Source of the DNA: Portulaca oleracea | Lineage: Eukaryota; Streptophyta; Magnoliopsida; Caryophyllales; Portulacaceae | Direction of reading: 5' to 3' | NCBI GenBank assembly: GCA_029582165.1 | Contig: CM055891.1 | Coordinates: 27,444,832-27,508,831, forward strand | Length of the DNA stretch: 64,000 bases | Shown here: positions 10,780 through 21,299 of the stretch, in pieces | Numbering within the stretch: the first letter of the stretch is position 1 | Layout: each line of letters starts with the position of its first letter | Made by a program: the position numbers and the translations under genes | The notes under the pieces: generated by a model | The model's database searches: none | Told to the model about the DNA's origin: nothing | Seen by the model: only the letters and a program-made list of their open reading frames with translations

Positions 10780-12819
10780 ATGAGTAATCGTTGGCAAATG
10801 TCGAAATCAAGCATGGGAATTTGTAACAATAAATTTTGGTTGGCTATATTTTCATTATTTGCATTATGGTCGATTTTGATTTGCCTCAATTATTCATCTT
10901 TAATCGATAGTGTAGCGTCATTGGCCAAATTTTATGTTTATTCTGTAAATTATCAAGAACCCATTTCAGTGGCTTCAAATCCTAATCATGTCCCAAATGA
11001 GAGTTCCCCAAAAGTTGAGGATGAAATCAACACCACCATTAGTGTCACTGAGAAAATAGAGGAAAACAAAACAGAGAAACCCATTGCCAAAACGGTGGAG
11101 AAAATAGAGGAGGCAGCAGTGGATGAGTTGGATAAACTATTAAACTTACCGTTAACTGAGATAGAAAAGGACCCATATCCAAATCCAAACCCACCCCCTA
11201 ATGAAAAAAACAAGTCAATGGAAAACAAAGCAACCCAAAACTCTAAACCAAAACCAAAAACGAAACCAAAGAAAGGAAAGCCTAAGGGCAAAGGAAAACA
11301 CAGGAGGAAAAATTCATCTAGAAATTTAGATCCTAAGCCCAATACGATGGACGTGAACACGAATTTGTCCCCTTCTCCTCCACCACCACCGCCGCCATCC
11401 CCACCAATTTTATCCCCACCACCTCCACCACCATCACCTCTGCCACCGCCACCTCGGGAGTGTAAAACAGAGCTAAAATCTTCCCGAAAATCATGCCAAG
11501 GTCGTTACGTATTCATGCACACTCTCCCTAGGAGATACAATGTGGATTTGCTTCGGGATTGCAAGGCCCTTGATTTATGGATGGACATGTGTCAATACGT
11601 CAAGAACTCTGGTTTAGGACCCGAGCTTCAAAACTCGGACGGGGTATTCTCTGATTACGGCTGGTTTGCTACCAATCAATTCTTATTAGAAGTCATCTTT
11701 CATAACAGAATGAAGCAGTACGAGTGTTTAACTAATGATTCCTCCTTAGCTTCAGCTGTTTATGTCCCATTTTACGCAGGACTTGATGTGGCTCGACACT
11801 TATGGAACACAGACTCCAGTGTCAGAGATTCAAATGCATTTGAATTGGTGAAGTTGCTCAAGAGGAAGCCCGAGTGGCGGCGGTGGTGGGGGAGAGATCA
11901 CTTCTTCTCTGCTGGTCGAATTACGTGGGATTTTAGACGATCATCAAATAAGAAAGACCCGGATTGGGGAACTAAGTTCTTGTACTTACCTGAAGCTAAG
12001 AATATGACTGCATTAGTTATCGAATCATCCCCTTGGAACAGCAACAATTTCGGGATCCCATACCCAACCTATTTCCACCCCGCAAATGACCAAGAGGTGT
12101 TTCAATGGCAGGACAAAATGAGAACTCAAAAAAGACGGTATTTGTTTTCCTTTGCTGGAGCCCCACGACCTGACAGGCCAGACTCGATTAGGAACCAACT
12201 AATAACTCAATGCGAGAGCTCCAAACGATGCATGATGATTCACTGCAATAATTGGAAGAACAAGTGCCACAACCCACCTGAGTTGATGAAAGTTTTCCAA
12301 AACTCTGTTTTTTGCCTCCAACCTCCAGGGGACTCATACACGAGAAGATCCACATTTGATTCAATGCTTGCAGGTTGCATACCTGTGTTCTTCCATCCGG
12401 GTTCGGCTTACATCCAATATCTATGGCATCTTCCCAAAAACTACACTGATTACTCTGTTTTTATCCCACTGTATGATGTACGAGATGGAAGAGTAAACGT
12501 TGAAGATGTTTTAGAGAGAATTCAACCGCGTAAAGTTGTGGAGATGAGGGAGGAGGTGATAAGGTTGATTCCAAACATCATGTATGCAGATCCAAGGTGT
12601 CGATTGGAGACAGTTGAAGATGCATTTGATGTAGCAGTGAGGGGATTTTTGGATAGAGTAAAGAGGATAAAGGAAGACATAAGAGAAGGAAGAAATGATA
12701 GCTTTGGGTATGATGAGAGACAAGCTTGGAAGTATAGATGGCTTGGGAAGTTGGAGGAACATGAATGGGATCCTTATTTTTTCGGGACATTTCATTCAAG
12801 GAATTTCACTAATTTTTAG
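10780..12819 (+). CDS. GT47 exostosin-family glycosyltransferase, xyloglucan galactosyltransferase (MUR3/XLT2) type
   Basis: The product is 679 residues from a single exon. Residues about 19-37 form a hydrophobic signal anchor after a short cytoplasmic tail, as in type II Golgi enzymes. Residues 60-230 are a long stem: acidic to about 130, then strongly Lys-rich (about 156-178), then a Pro-rich stretch (198-225). The catalytic exostosin domain runs from about 240 to 640 and opens with RYVFMHTLPRRYN. It also includes SAVYVPFYAGLDVARHLW, WWGRDHFF and, near the C-terminus, a CLQPPGDSYTRRSTFDS-type segment, the conserved donor-binding region of GT47. Relatives add galactose or a similar sugar to xyloglucan side chains in the Golgi. 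The exact donor and acceptor cannot be told from sequence alone. The Lys-rich plus Pro-rich stem looks longer than in typical MUR3 proteins. The start is the first ATG of the frame. An antisense frame at 12511-12795 is a shadow. Confidence 0.92.
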   Translation: MSNRWQMSKSSMGICNNKFWLAIFSLFALWSILICLNYSSLIDSVASLAKFYVYSVNYQEPISVASNPNHVPNESSPKVEDEINTTISVTEKIEENKTEKPIAKTVEKIEEAAVDELDKLLNLPLTEIEKDPYPNPNPPPNEKNKSMENKATQNSKPKPKTKPKKGKPKGKGKHRRKNSSRNLDPKPNTMDVNTNLSPSPPPPPPPSPPILSPPPPPPSPLPPPPRECKTELKSSRKSCQGRYVFMHTLPRRYNVDLLRDCKALDLWMDMCQYVKNSGLGPELQNSDGVFSDYGWFATNQFLLEVIFHNRMKQYECLTNDSSLASAVYVPFYAGLDVARHLWNTDSSVRDSNAFELVKLLKRKPEWRRWWGRDHFFSAGRITWDFRRSSNKKDPDWGTKFLYLPEAKNMTALVIESSPWNSNNFGIPYPTYFHPANDQEVFQWQDKMRTQKRRYLFSFAGAPRPDRPDSIRNQLITQCESSKRCMMIHCNNWKNKCHNPPELMKVFQNSVFCLQPPGDSYTRRSTFDSMLAGCIPVFFHPGSAYIQYLWHLPKNYTDYSVFIPLYDVRDGRVNVEDVLERIQPRKVVEMREEVIRLIPNIMYADPRCRLETVEDAFDVAVRGFLDRVKRIKEDIREGRNDSFGYDERQAWKYRWLGKLEEHEWDPYFFGTFHSRNFTNF

Positions 12820-13434
12820 AACAATTTTTAGCAACTTTTTAATGTTAATCTATTTTATGTTCAGTAGTTCATGTAAGAATGATTAGAATGTTAAAATTTA
12901 GTCTAGTCATTGCAGTTTATTTTCATTATAGAGTAGTTATTTTCTCAACATGTGCATATATATGTTTGCTCCCAGTTCAATATGTCAAATACACAATACT
13001 CTTATATGTAACAACACATAATTATAAAAGACAATTTGAGAATTTGTAAATCATGTAAAAACGAAGAAATAAAATTAAATCAAAGTTTGATGTTGACTAG
13101 AAATAGTCATGTACTGTATGTGAGAAATAATGATGTAAAGATATTAAATATTACTCATGAAACAAATAAAAAATGTTATTCTTTTATGCGCTTTACCGTA
13201 TCGGTAAAGTCAAAAGTAATATTTTCAACATAAGATATATCCATCCTTCTAGGCCAAAAAATTCAATTAACACCATGCAATATTTTCCTAAGTGCAGATA
13301 ACAAAAAAAAATCCTTATAATAAGAGTGATAACTATTATTACATACATATTGGATCACACTATTAACAACCATATTGCTCTCAAAATATACAACAATTTG
13401 TATTATAAATTACTGGTTGTGTTAATTATGTAGA
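12820..13434. other. 3' flank of GT47 gene, AT-rich
   Basis: This interval holds the 3' UTR of the GT47 gene (an AATGTTAAAATTTAG-like AT-rich end) and intergenic DNA. No other feature was recognised. Confidence 0.4.
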
Positions 13435-13780
13435 ACCCAAATTAATGTTTGAGTCATGTCTTGAGATAATGTCGAGGAGGGTGAACATGTGAAATAGTGG
13501 TAAAAGCAAAGATTTGAAGAAACTTGAGAGAACTCGTGGCTAGAGGCCACTTCGGACAGCCCGGGGTGACAGCTCCGGCAACTGACATTAGGCAGCTGAG
13601 GTTTCGCATTAAGATATGTTTCTTGAGCAATTTTAATTCTTTGTCATCCTAACCACATGCCTTGGCTACTATTACTCGTAATATTTTTTCCAAGACTATT
13701 ATACCATTTTGACATCCCCTCTACCTTGCCCGCTCTGAGGCCATTGGGTTAAGTGTAGCCCTGAGATGGGGGACCCGACG
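13435..13780. mobile_element. probable LTR fragment, unclassified
   Basis: The segment resembles plant LTR sequence. It contains the near-dyad GTGGCTAGAGGCCAC and a GGGTTAAGTGTAGCCCTGAG stretch of the kind seen in retrotransposon LTRs. Ends are not clear. Confidence 0.3.
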
Positions 13781-14226
13781 TGTTGGACTTTTACCTAATG
13801 TTAAATTTTTTTTTGTCAAGATTGTATAATATTGATTTAGATTATATTAGAAGGTATAATTATTATTAATCCAAGAATATATTGTACTCTTGATTATGAA
13901 TAAAGCATTAATATTGGAGTGCAAGGTTTTATACAATTGTAAGAGATTCATTGTATCGCAAGAGGTTGGTGTCTGATCTCTGTGTCTCCGATCCGAGTGA
14001 GTTATGTGAGGCAAATCAACTATGAGTGTTGAGTGATTGAGTTGTAACTCTAGAGAAATTGAGAGAGATTCTAAGATATTTGGAAATAACTTATTAGACA
14101 ATGTAACCCTCTGATAGTGTATCGTTTGTAGTTTTTTCCGATTTGAGGGTTTTCATGTTAAAATTTTTGTGTCGATCTTGATTATTATTATTTATTACTG
14201 GGTTATTATTGTATGTATTGGTAACA
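13781..14226 (+). mobile_element. probable Ty1/copia solo LTR or fragment
   Basis: It starts TGTTGGACTTTTACC and ends TATTGGTAACA. The interior holds typical copia R/U5 wording: a GTAACCCTCTGATAG stretch followed by TTTTCCGATTTGAGGGTTTT. No matching 5-bp duplication was found at the edges, so the limits are uncertain. Confidence 0.45.
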
Positions 14227-14610
14227 TCGTTCTGCAATTTTAACATTAGTCTTACTATTAAAATATAATTATGCAATAGCTAATCGTTTGAATTTATCAC
14301 AACACCTTCATTTCTCTCTAAGTCATTTGAATAACCACCATCTAGTTACTATCAACTACAAAATGCTTTCCCACACAACAACTATGGCATAATTAAGTTT
14401 ATGTTCTCATCTTTCATATTTTCCTCTATATTGAGTCATCATACAATTAGTCAATTACAACATGTCAACAACAATAACAATACTCAAAACACTGTTTATG
14501 TGGGCTCTAAAAATCTTATTTAGGCTGTTCTTATCTTTCATAATTAAGCGTTTAAATTGTGTGAATTAATTACAGTATTTAGTATACATGTTCAAATCAC
14601 AGCATCAACA

Positions 14611-14682
14611 GCGTTTGTAGTCCAACGGTTAGGATAATTGCCTTCCAAGCAATAGACCTGGGTTCGACTCCCGGCAAACGCA
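14611..14682 (+). tRNA. trnG-UCC: tRNA-Gly (anticodon UCC)
   Basis: The gene is 72 bases including the discriminator A. The acceptor stem pairs GCGTTTG with CAAACGC (7 bp). The anticodon stem is ATTGC/GCAAT with loop CTTCCAA, giving anticodon TCC. The T-arm is CTGGG-TTCGACT-CCCGG, including the B box GGTTCGACTCC. The A box is at TAGTCCAACGG. An ATCAACA stretch lies just upstream, in keeping with the CAA start motif of plant tRNA genes. A TTTTT Pol III terminator follows at 14686-14690. There is no intron. It looks fully functional and reads towards the PGRL2-like gene. Confidence 0.96.
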
Positions 14683-14955
14683 GTCTTTTTCCTACCGCCA
14701 AATATTTTTCGCTCCTCAGATTTGGAATTTCTCCTCCAGTGGGCCCCTCAGAATCCGATTAACCCAAGGAGGGGCTCCTTTAAATAACGACCACAGAGGG
14801 GCATTCCCGTCCAAAAAATAAAATTTTAAAAAATCTCCCACTTCACATTCTCTCTCATCAGTGCTTTGATTTTGCACGCTTTCACCCTTTCCCACCACAC
14901 ACAACGACACCGTATCAACCGCACATTATCCATCCGCTCAGTTTCTCTCTCTACC

Positions 14956-17691
14956 ATGGCCGGAGCACCGGGAAGCTCTCTCTATACTCCGATCAAACGT
15001 CTCGTCGGAGCTTCCAAAGCCGCCGGTTTCATCCTCCGCCTGCCGAAAGTGTCCGCCGGATCTCCGGTTAATGTCCGACTATCCGCCGACTGTCATCGCC
15101 GGGGACTGTCGGCTTGCACGGCGCGTGAGTCGCAGTCTCCGCTTGTGCCGGAAGGTCCCTCGTGCATCTTCGTCGGACCAATCGAGACTGCTAGCCAAGA
15201 AACCCTAGAAGCTCTCTATCGTCAGGTAGAATTCTGCTCATTTGAGAATCTTCGGATATTGTTCGTTGTGAATTTTTGGAAGTGGAACACATTATTAATG
15301 AATATTTTTTGCTGATTTGAATTATAGGCGAGAGATGCGTATTATAATGGAAATCCTTTGATACTGGACGACATGTTTGATCGAGTTGAGGTGAGTTGGT
15401 GTTTTTGGAGTTTAATTCTGTGAACTTTGACTTTATTTCTTCGGAAATGAGGTTGAATTTTTGACGGAAGAATGAATTTTTCTTCATTCTTGTGTTTGAT
15501 TACAGTTGAAGTTGAGGTTGTATGGTTCAAAGTATGTGGTCAAGTATCCGAGGTGTAGTCTACGCAGGCAATCAGCCTATGCGGATGCTCAGGTGATACT
15601 TTCAACTTTCAATTCAAGTTGTTCATGGTGGAAAACATCTAAGTTTAAAGTTTGATACATTGATTGGCATGAATCACCCGAATACAAATAATAATGGATG
15701 ATCAATTTCTTTGGACCATTTTAGTGTGGCTATCCATCGATTAACAAGAAGAAAGCTTACAGGGTCCCCATTCATAATGCTAATCAAGGGTTAATCAAAT
15801 TGGTATGAATTTCCTAGCAACAAATTATTGTGGATAATCGATTGCTTTGAAACATTGAGGGTTGGTGGTAGCAATTGACGAATGTCTTTAAAACTATTCA
15901 TAATGCTGATCTGGGGTTAATCGGATTGGTATGAACGAGAATCACCCAACAACCAATTATTGTGGGCGGTAAATTAGTTTGAAGCATTTAGGATTGGTAG
16001 TAGCCTAGTAGCCATCGATAAACAACAACACAGCTTAATGGTTCACAATTCATAATGCTGATGTACGGTTAATCGAATTGTAACGTTATGAATCACCTAA
16101 TTACAAATAATAGTGGATGATCAATTATTTTGAAGCACACTAAGATTGGTAGCCAACTGGACATTGATAAACAACAGCGAAGCAATTACAGGCTCACAAT
16201 TCATTATCTTGATCTGTGGTTAATCAATCAATGGTTAAGAGTATACAAGTCTCAAGCATGAAAGTTTGTTATCTTGAATAGTTACCAAAGTACCAGCAAA
16301 TGGAAGGGTGCTTGCTTTCTGCTATTGTAAGTGTAGATATTTTACCTATTCGTTGAAGATGAAATAACATGTATGTAGGGCAGGAAGACCCTTCACAAAT
16401 GTTTGCCCTGGCGAGCGTATGGTTCCTGATTCTTGTATTCGGCGGCTCTGTGTGCCTTGTGCCCATGTTATACACTATTAGTCTTGCTTATCAAGGTGCA
16501 TTCAGCACGGAAACACTCGAGAGCAGCGAATCAACATCAATTGAGCTTTTTGGCGTGTTGAGCTGTGCATTGTTCATGCTGCTGGGTTCTGTGATTGGCT
16601 GTCCTATTGCATCAGCTTCCGGTAATATTCCCTTCCTTTAGTTCCATTGTTGTGTCCATTGAATCTATTGAACTTGGTTTAATAGACATTACTCACTTTT
16701 GCAAAAGTACGCAACGAATTTGTCATGTTCTGTGTTGCAGCTAAAGCGCTGAAAGGCTTATGGCGGAATGATCTGGTCGCGATGAAGGGAGCATGTCCTA
16801 ATTGCGGTGAAGAGGTACTGGGTTGTTTGTTTATGTATCATAGGACCCAAATTAGGCAATTTGCTCCATATTAACCCTTTGTTCAGTGTTGTATCATGGT
16901 AACCTCCAATATGCATTCATTGGATCTATATTTGCTGTAGGTCTTTGCTTTTGTGGGATCCGATAAGGGCAATAGCTCCCCTCATAGAGCAAACTGTCAT
17001 ATATGTGATTGCGTGTTGGAATTTCGCACAACGGCTGAGGTATGTTAAACTATGTTATGCTCAAACTAAAATCATGAGGACCTTTAGAAGGCAGAGTAGC
17101 TGCCTAGCGCCCTGACCTTAGGATAAGCAGCAAGCTTGCTCAGCTTTGTTGTTGTAAAATTAGCACTTATAAAACACATCCAGAACTGCCAATACCTCAT
17201 GATAACATGACCCACACCACATTAGAAATTGTTACCGTTGTAGTAGTTTCACTGGTGATAAACACATCTGCAACCATAGTTATTAAAATTCTGATTCTGA
17301 TCTATGATCCTACGGTTTTATGATCCAAATCCTCTATGCGATTCTACTATCCACACTCTGATCCATGAACCTACGTGGGTTAATTGTGATCCTAACTACC
17401 CCATGGATCCGAGTTAGGATCTCGATTCTAACAAACTTGTCTGTAACTTCAACGCTCTAAAGTTAGCACTGACGAACACATCCGGCACTGCCAAGACCTA
17501 TCTGAAACATGACCCAGGAAATTGTTATTGTAATCGTAGTTGTACACTTGTAATTATATGATAAACACATCTCTTATCCTGAATGTGTAATGATGCAGCA
17601 TTCCATTCCTCGACTAGGCAGACGGTGGGTTCACGGGCGTGTGTACCTCATCACAGATAGACGGAATCGTCAAAGTCAGCTGTGGACGTGA
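14956..17691 (+). CDS. PGRL2: PGRL2-like (PGR5-like A) chloroplast membrane protein, 7 exons
   Basis: Exons are 14956-15225, 15328-15390, 15506-15592, 16384-16621, 16741-16814, 16941-17039 and 17599-17691. All have GT-AG introns, and together they encode 307 residues. The start sits in a strong ACCATGG context. Residues 1-60 are basic and Ser/Ala-rich, as in a plastid transit peptide. A conserved EGPSCIFVGPIETASQETLE segment follows, then a DDMFDRVELKL stretch. Two membrane segments lie in exon 4 (about 147-172 and 193-214). A CPNC pair (C238/C241) and a CHIC pair (C263/C266) form a zinc-ribbon-like stromal end. PGRL1 proteins act with PGR5 in cyclic electron flow around photosystem I. The PGRL2 branch is reported to affect PGR5 stability. 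I assign PGRL2 rather than PGRL1 from the sequence pattern and gene order. The fourth acceptor could shift by a few bases, but only GGGCAG|GAAGAC keeps the family reading. A convergent gene starts about 1.1 kb downstream. Confidence 0.9.
15661..16235. repeat. degenerate 4-copy tandem repeat in intron 3 of PGRL2-like gene
   Basis: About four units of 125-155 bases lie head to tail, starting near 15661, 15799, 15925 and 16080. Each has a TATGAATCACC-like start, an AATAATAGTGGATGATCAAT-like part, TTGAAGCA, a TTGGTAG part, GATAAACAACA, TTCATAATGCTGATCTG and GGTTAATCGAATTGG. Units are clearly diverged. The array makes up most of the 791-base intron. Confidence 0.75.
17145..17574. repeat. intron 6 direct repeats around a GATCCTA-word insert
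   Basis: Two diverged direct copies (about 17145-17272 and 17457-17574) share wording such as AACACATCCRGMACTGCCAA, ATGACCCA and GATAAACACATCT. Between them is a block with repeated TGATCCTA/GATCCA words, probably an inserted short element. Confidence 0.5.
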
Positions 17692-18060
17692 AACCTGGTT
17701 CAAAACAATACATACGTTGGTCGTGATACCCCAGGGCAAAAAATATGTTGGCTGTAGTTTTCTGGTCATGTATCAATTGTTCAATTCTTTGCATTGAAAA
17801 GATTGGTCAATTGCAGCGTAGTTACAGATTTTCAAAATAGAAACCAAACAAAGCAATACGAGTGTTTATATCAATGTGAACCAACTGTTGTCAAGTCCCT
17901 TTATTAGGGTGTCTAAGGTTGTAATTATGTGCTCCCACTATTCCATATTAATCGTTATCTAATAGTTATCTTTGGGAATTGTACGTTCAAATTTTGAAAA
18001 TTTTGATCATAAATTTATCAATAAATACAATAACTTATTATATAAAATTACTATTAGATT

Positions 18061-18321
18061 CCATTTTTTTACACGGTGCGGTGCGGTATAGTAATGGTGC
18101 GTTACGGTGGAATTTGAAAAAGTGTGGTGAAGTGTAGTGGGTTGTGGTGGGAGTTGTGGTAAATGAGAAAAGATAATGTAAAAAATAGAGGAGAAAAGTA
18201 AGAAGATATTTTGGTAATAATTGTGATAAAGTTTGGTGGAGTGTGATGAAGTGTGATATAATATTGAGTAATGTGGTGTGAGTGCGGTCTGCATCATGAT
18301 TCTGCGTAAAAGAACGAGGCC
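18061..18321. mobile_element. Tourist-like MITE, right end intact
   Basis: The right end reads GCGTAAAAGAACGAGGCC followed by TTA, matching the ends of the complete element at 33061-33325. The interior is an array of GTGTGGTG/GGTGCGGT words. The left end is degraded. It lies in the interval between the convergent PGRL2-like and Rab5-interacting-family genes. Confidence 0.6.
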
Positions 18322-18767
18322 TTATTAGATTTGTACCAAAAGTGTAATATTGACCAAAGAGTGATATTGAAAATTGTGATAGACGACAAAATGACAATTA
18401 AAATGGAACCAAAGGAGTAATACATAGGATTGAAGCGATGTGGTAATACTATTGTCGAACTAGAACTATCAACTATTTGAGTACTTTTGCAAAAGACAAC
18501 TCTTTCCTGCCAAATAAGAGCGGTAAACTATGGAAGACAAGCAGAACCAAAATGATGTTCAATATCGGAGAAATCAAACGCTAACATGTTTGTGCTTGCT
18601 CAGCACATATAAGTACAGATGTTGAACAAATACAATGGTAACAATGGAATAATCTAAGCTGTTTTTTTGTTCTTTTTAAAGTAGAAAGTGGCGAAAATTG
18701 GCTCTAGCTCATCCTGATCTGACTATCAACGAAGACGAGTAGCTGTGGTAGCACGCTAGCTAGCTGA

Positions 18768-20905
18768 TCAAAAGTGCGCCAAGCTGTATACTAAGATCCA
18801 TGCGAGCTGCAATATCATGGAAACAAAGTTATGGTTCAACAATATTCCTCAAACAAGGATCATCACCCATGATTCAAAACATAATGGGAGTTATACGATA
18901 CAATGAGCAGATATGCATCGAAGAAACCATCACAATTGATACAAAATATATCATTATTCATCACATTCGAAACCATCACAAAAATCCCCAGGAACCACAC
19001 CCAATACGGTGGATTTCGAATGCAGTACTATGACTCGTTATTTGTTTGAAAATTACGACCAAATATTGTTTGAGAATGATACATATAGGTTGATATGGGT
19101 TAAGGCATACCAGAAAGAGTGTCATAGAGGCAAACAGTCCCTCTTGGAGGAGGGCTCCATGACCACCATATTCTTCTTCATCGACCTTGAGGATCAGAGC
19201 ATAATATCCATACACAATGGCCGTGGAAAGACCCAAGAATCTATCATCACAAAGCAGAAAAGTCAGGATCAATCGTGAATCTCATTCAAACAGCAAAACT
19301 TACGCCAAGATACAAAATACGACGGCAAAATCTGAAAAGCCTCCATACAACAGCCTAATTATTTTTCTTGGTCATTCCATAATGAGTAACTAAAGTCAGT
19401 TGTGGTAAGGCTGCCTACATCTAGATATGTGGGATCCATACTGGATGTTGTCGTACTCAATAACGAGTAACTGTCTCTAGGATCGCGATATGCAATTCTT
19501 TAATAAAAGTCTTTCAATACAAACTGAACATAATCATGTTCAATTCTGTGGGACAGACAACTAAACATAATCTTCTTCAGGGATAATTTTTGTTTTTTTC
19601 AAAAAAAAAAAAAAAACCTTGTAACTTGTAAGATATAACAGATTCCAATATGCAATACATGGTTCATCGTATAATACTTAATCATTCATAGAAGATGTTC
19701 AACTCCGTGATGAGAAAGCAAGTCAGCCAATAACTAACACTAACATATACTTCGCTTGGTCAATGGAATTTAAGAATCAAACAAATCACATCTTAGAAAC
19801 AATGACTCTGCAATATCACTATAGATGTCCTTGAACCACCGATTTACACCAGCTAGTGTACAATAAGGCCCCGTTCCTTTCTGGGTGTGGGATGGTAGGC
19901 CAAAGTAATGATTGATAAATTCAGGTAAAAGTTGATAAGTTGAATGTTGGAAATATAGAAAGAATGGGTAACTTAGGTTTGGTTACATAAAGGGGGCATT
20001 AATCCCTGAAAAAGAACACACTCTAATCACACTAAACTATCTCTGATTAGTGGTCAGTACAGCATAATGCAAGTGCACCAAACATACATGACACATGAAC
20101 TTAAAAAGAGGCAACAATGAAGCAATATAACTACATACACAGCTCCAAAAGGTGTAGATATCACTTACAAAATGAGCCATATGCCTCCAACCAAAGGAAT
20201 TGCTCCCCAAATCAATCCACATACAAGGGCCACGATTTGTCGGATCCAATGTAGAACATCCCCTAGTTGATCCTGAAACAAAGCAATCAGAATTTCAAAC
20301 AAACCAAATGCTTCCTTGTTCCTGTTTTCTAAGTCACCCCAGTCTTATGCAATTATAATCTATAAATTGTGATGCTGTCGAGATAAGACTACGCAAGTTC
20401 GAAACTTCCCATGACAAACATTGCCCGTAATTCTATAAACCCCGCAAATTTCAAACATGATAATCTTTTTGGATCAACCAAACAATTTGCACTGTCTTTG
20501 GTGAGTTTTTGTTAACCAACACCTTTTCCTCGTGAACACCGCCAAATTCAGCATTGTCTCATGAACCAACACTAGGTCACAAATCCGAATCTCCAATAAT
20601 CTAACATTACTAAGATTTCCCAATAGCAGGATACTTCGATCATTATTACTACCTTCAAAACTGAAACTCACGCATTCAATTCCCAATCAAAACAAACACA
20701 ACCCACTTTCCAAAACACTGCAAATACCCAATAAAACAGAAGAAACTTCCCCAAATTTAAGTCAAACAAACTCCAAATAGCACAATTCCGCGTACTATAC
20801 CTTATCCCACGAAGCATCAGGATCAAACAACTTGCCCAGTTTGAACGGAGAAGCGTGACCATTCTGGTGCTGATCCTTCAATTTCGACGGCTTCTTAGCC
20901 TTCAT
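18768..20905 (-). CDS. Rab5-interacting / EMC6-like membrane protein, 4 exons
   Basis: Exons on the minus strand are 20905-20801, 20272-20169, 19240-19111 and 18806-18768. All junctions are GT-AG and they encode 125 residues. The N-terminus is a Lys-rich cytosolic segment (MKAKKPSKLKDQ), followed by FDPDASWDKDQLGDVLHWIR. Hydrophobic segments lie at about 48-85, possibly two helices, and 101-124. The conserved YGYYALILKVDEEEYGGHGA loop lies between them. This is the plant Rab5-interacting (RAB5IF/OPTI, EMC6-like) family. Animal relatives form an ER insertase-type complex with TMCO1 or help respiratory-chain assembly. The plant role is not established as far as I know. The last exon encodes only 12 residues (LAWILVYSLAHF) and the protein length agrees with the family. 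A Tourist-like MITE and a LINE/SINE-tail-like fragment sit in intron 2. The gene converges on the PGRL2-like gene. Confidence 0.9.
19390..19450. repeat. RTE/SINE 3'-tail-like fragment in intron 2
   Basis: The segment GGTAAGGCTGCCTACATC...ACTGGATGTTGTCGT resembles the 3' end shared by plant RTE LINEs and Au-type SINEs. The RTE copy at 61.1 kb has the related GGCAAGGCTGCCTAC. Only this short fragment is visible. Confidence 0.4.
19867..20030. mobile_element. Tourist-like MITE in intron 2 of the Rab5-interacting gene
   Basis: The left end is TAA|GGCCCCGTTCCTTTC, as in the GGCCCTGTTCTTT family. The right end is degraded, near AAAAAGAACACAC. The element is about 160 bases and noncoding. Confidence 0.5.
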
Positions 20906-21299
20906 CTTGAAGCAATTAAACAAGTGGGTACTAATCCAAACAGTGGGGTACCCAGAAAGCAAACGAAACCCTGTTTCTAGGGTTTTGATTGAAATCTAGG
21001 TCAAACGCTGATTAGGGTAAGTAGTGGATCTGAAGCTGAAAGAGACTGGTGGGATGAGACGGTAAAAATTAAAGGGGGGGCGGCGAGGAATAGAAAAATA
21101 AGGGATTGGTGATTCGTAGATGGGGAAAGCACATGCGTAGATTCAGAGAATTGTGATCTGAGAATTGGGGAAGATTCTGGGTTTAGATTAGAGGGACAGA
21201 AATGGTAGATGGTAGTGGTGGAGCAGGGCAGGACTGTGCTGGAGTCACACTCCTACCATGATGTGGAATCAATCACCAATCTGTGCCCAATAGGGTGAA

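Noticed and set aside
12511..12795. Antisense open frames over the 3' part of the GT47 gene
   Set aside because: Shadow of a well-supported coding exon on the other strand.
14866..14955. In-frame 5' extension of the PGRL2-like gene
   Set aside because: The extension begins with TTG rather than ATG; the ATG at 14956 has a strong context and gives a normal transit peptide.
15661..16235. CRISPR-like spaced repeats
   Set aside because: Units are long, diverged and directly adjacent inside a plant intron; there is no short conserved repeat with unique spacers.
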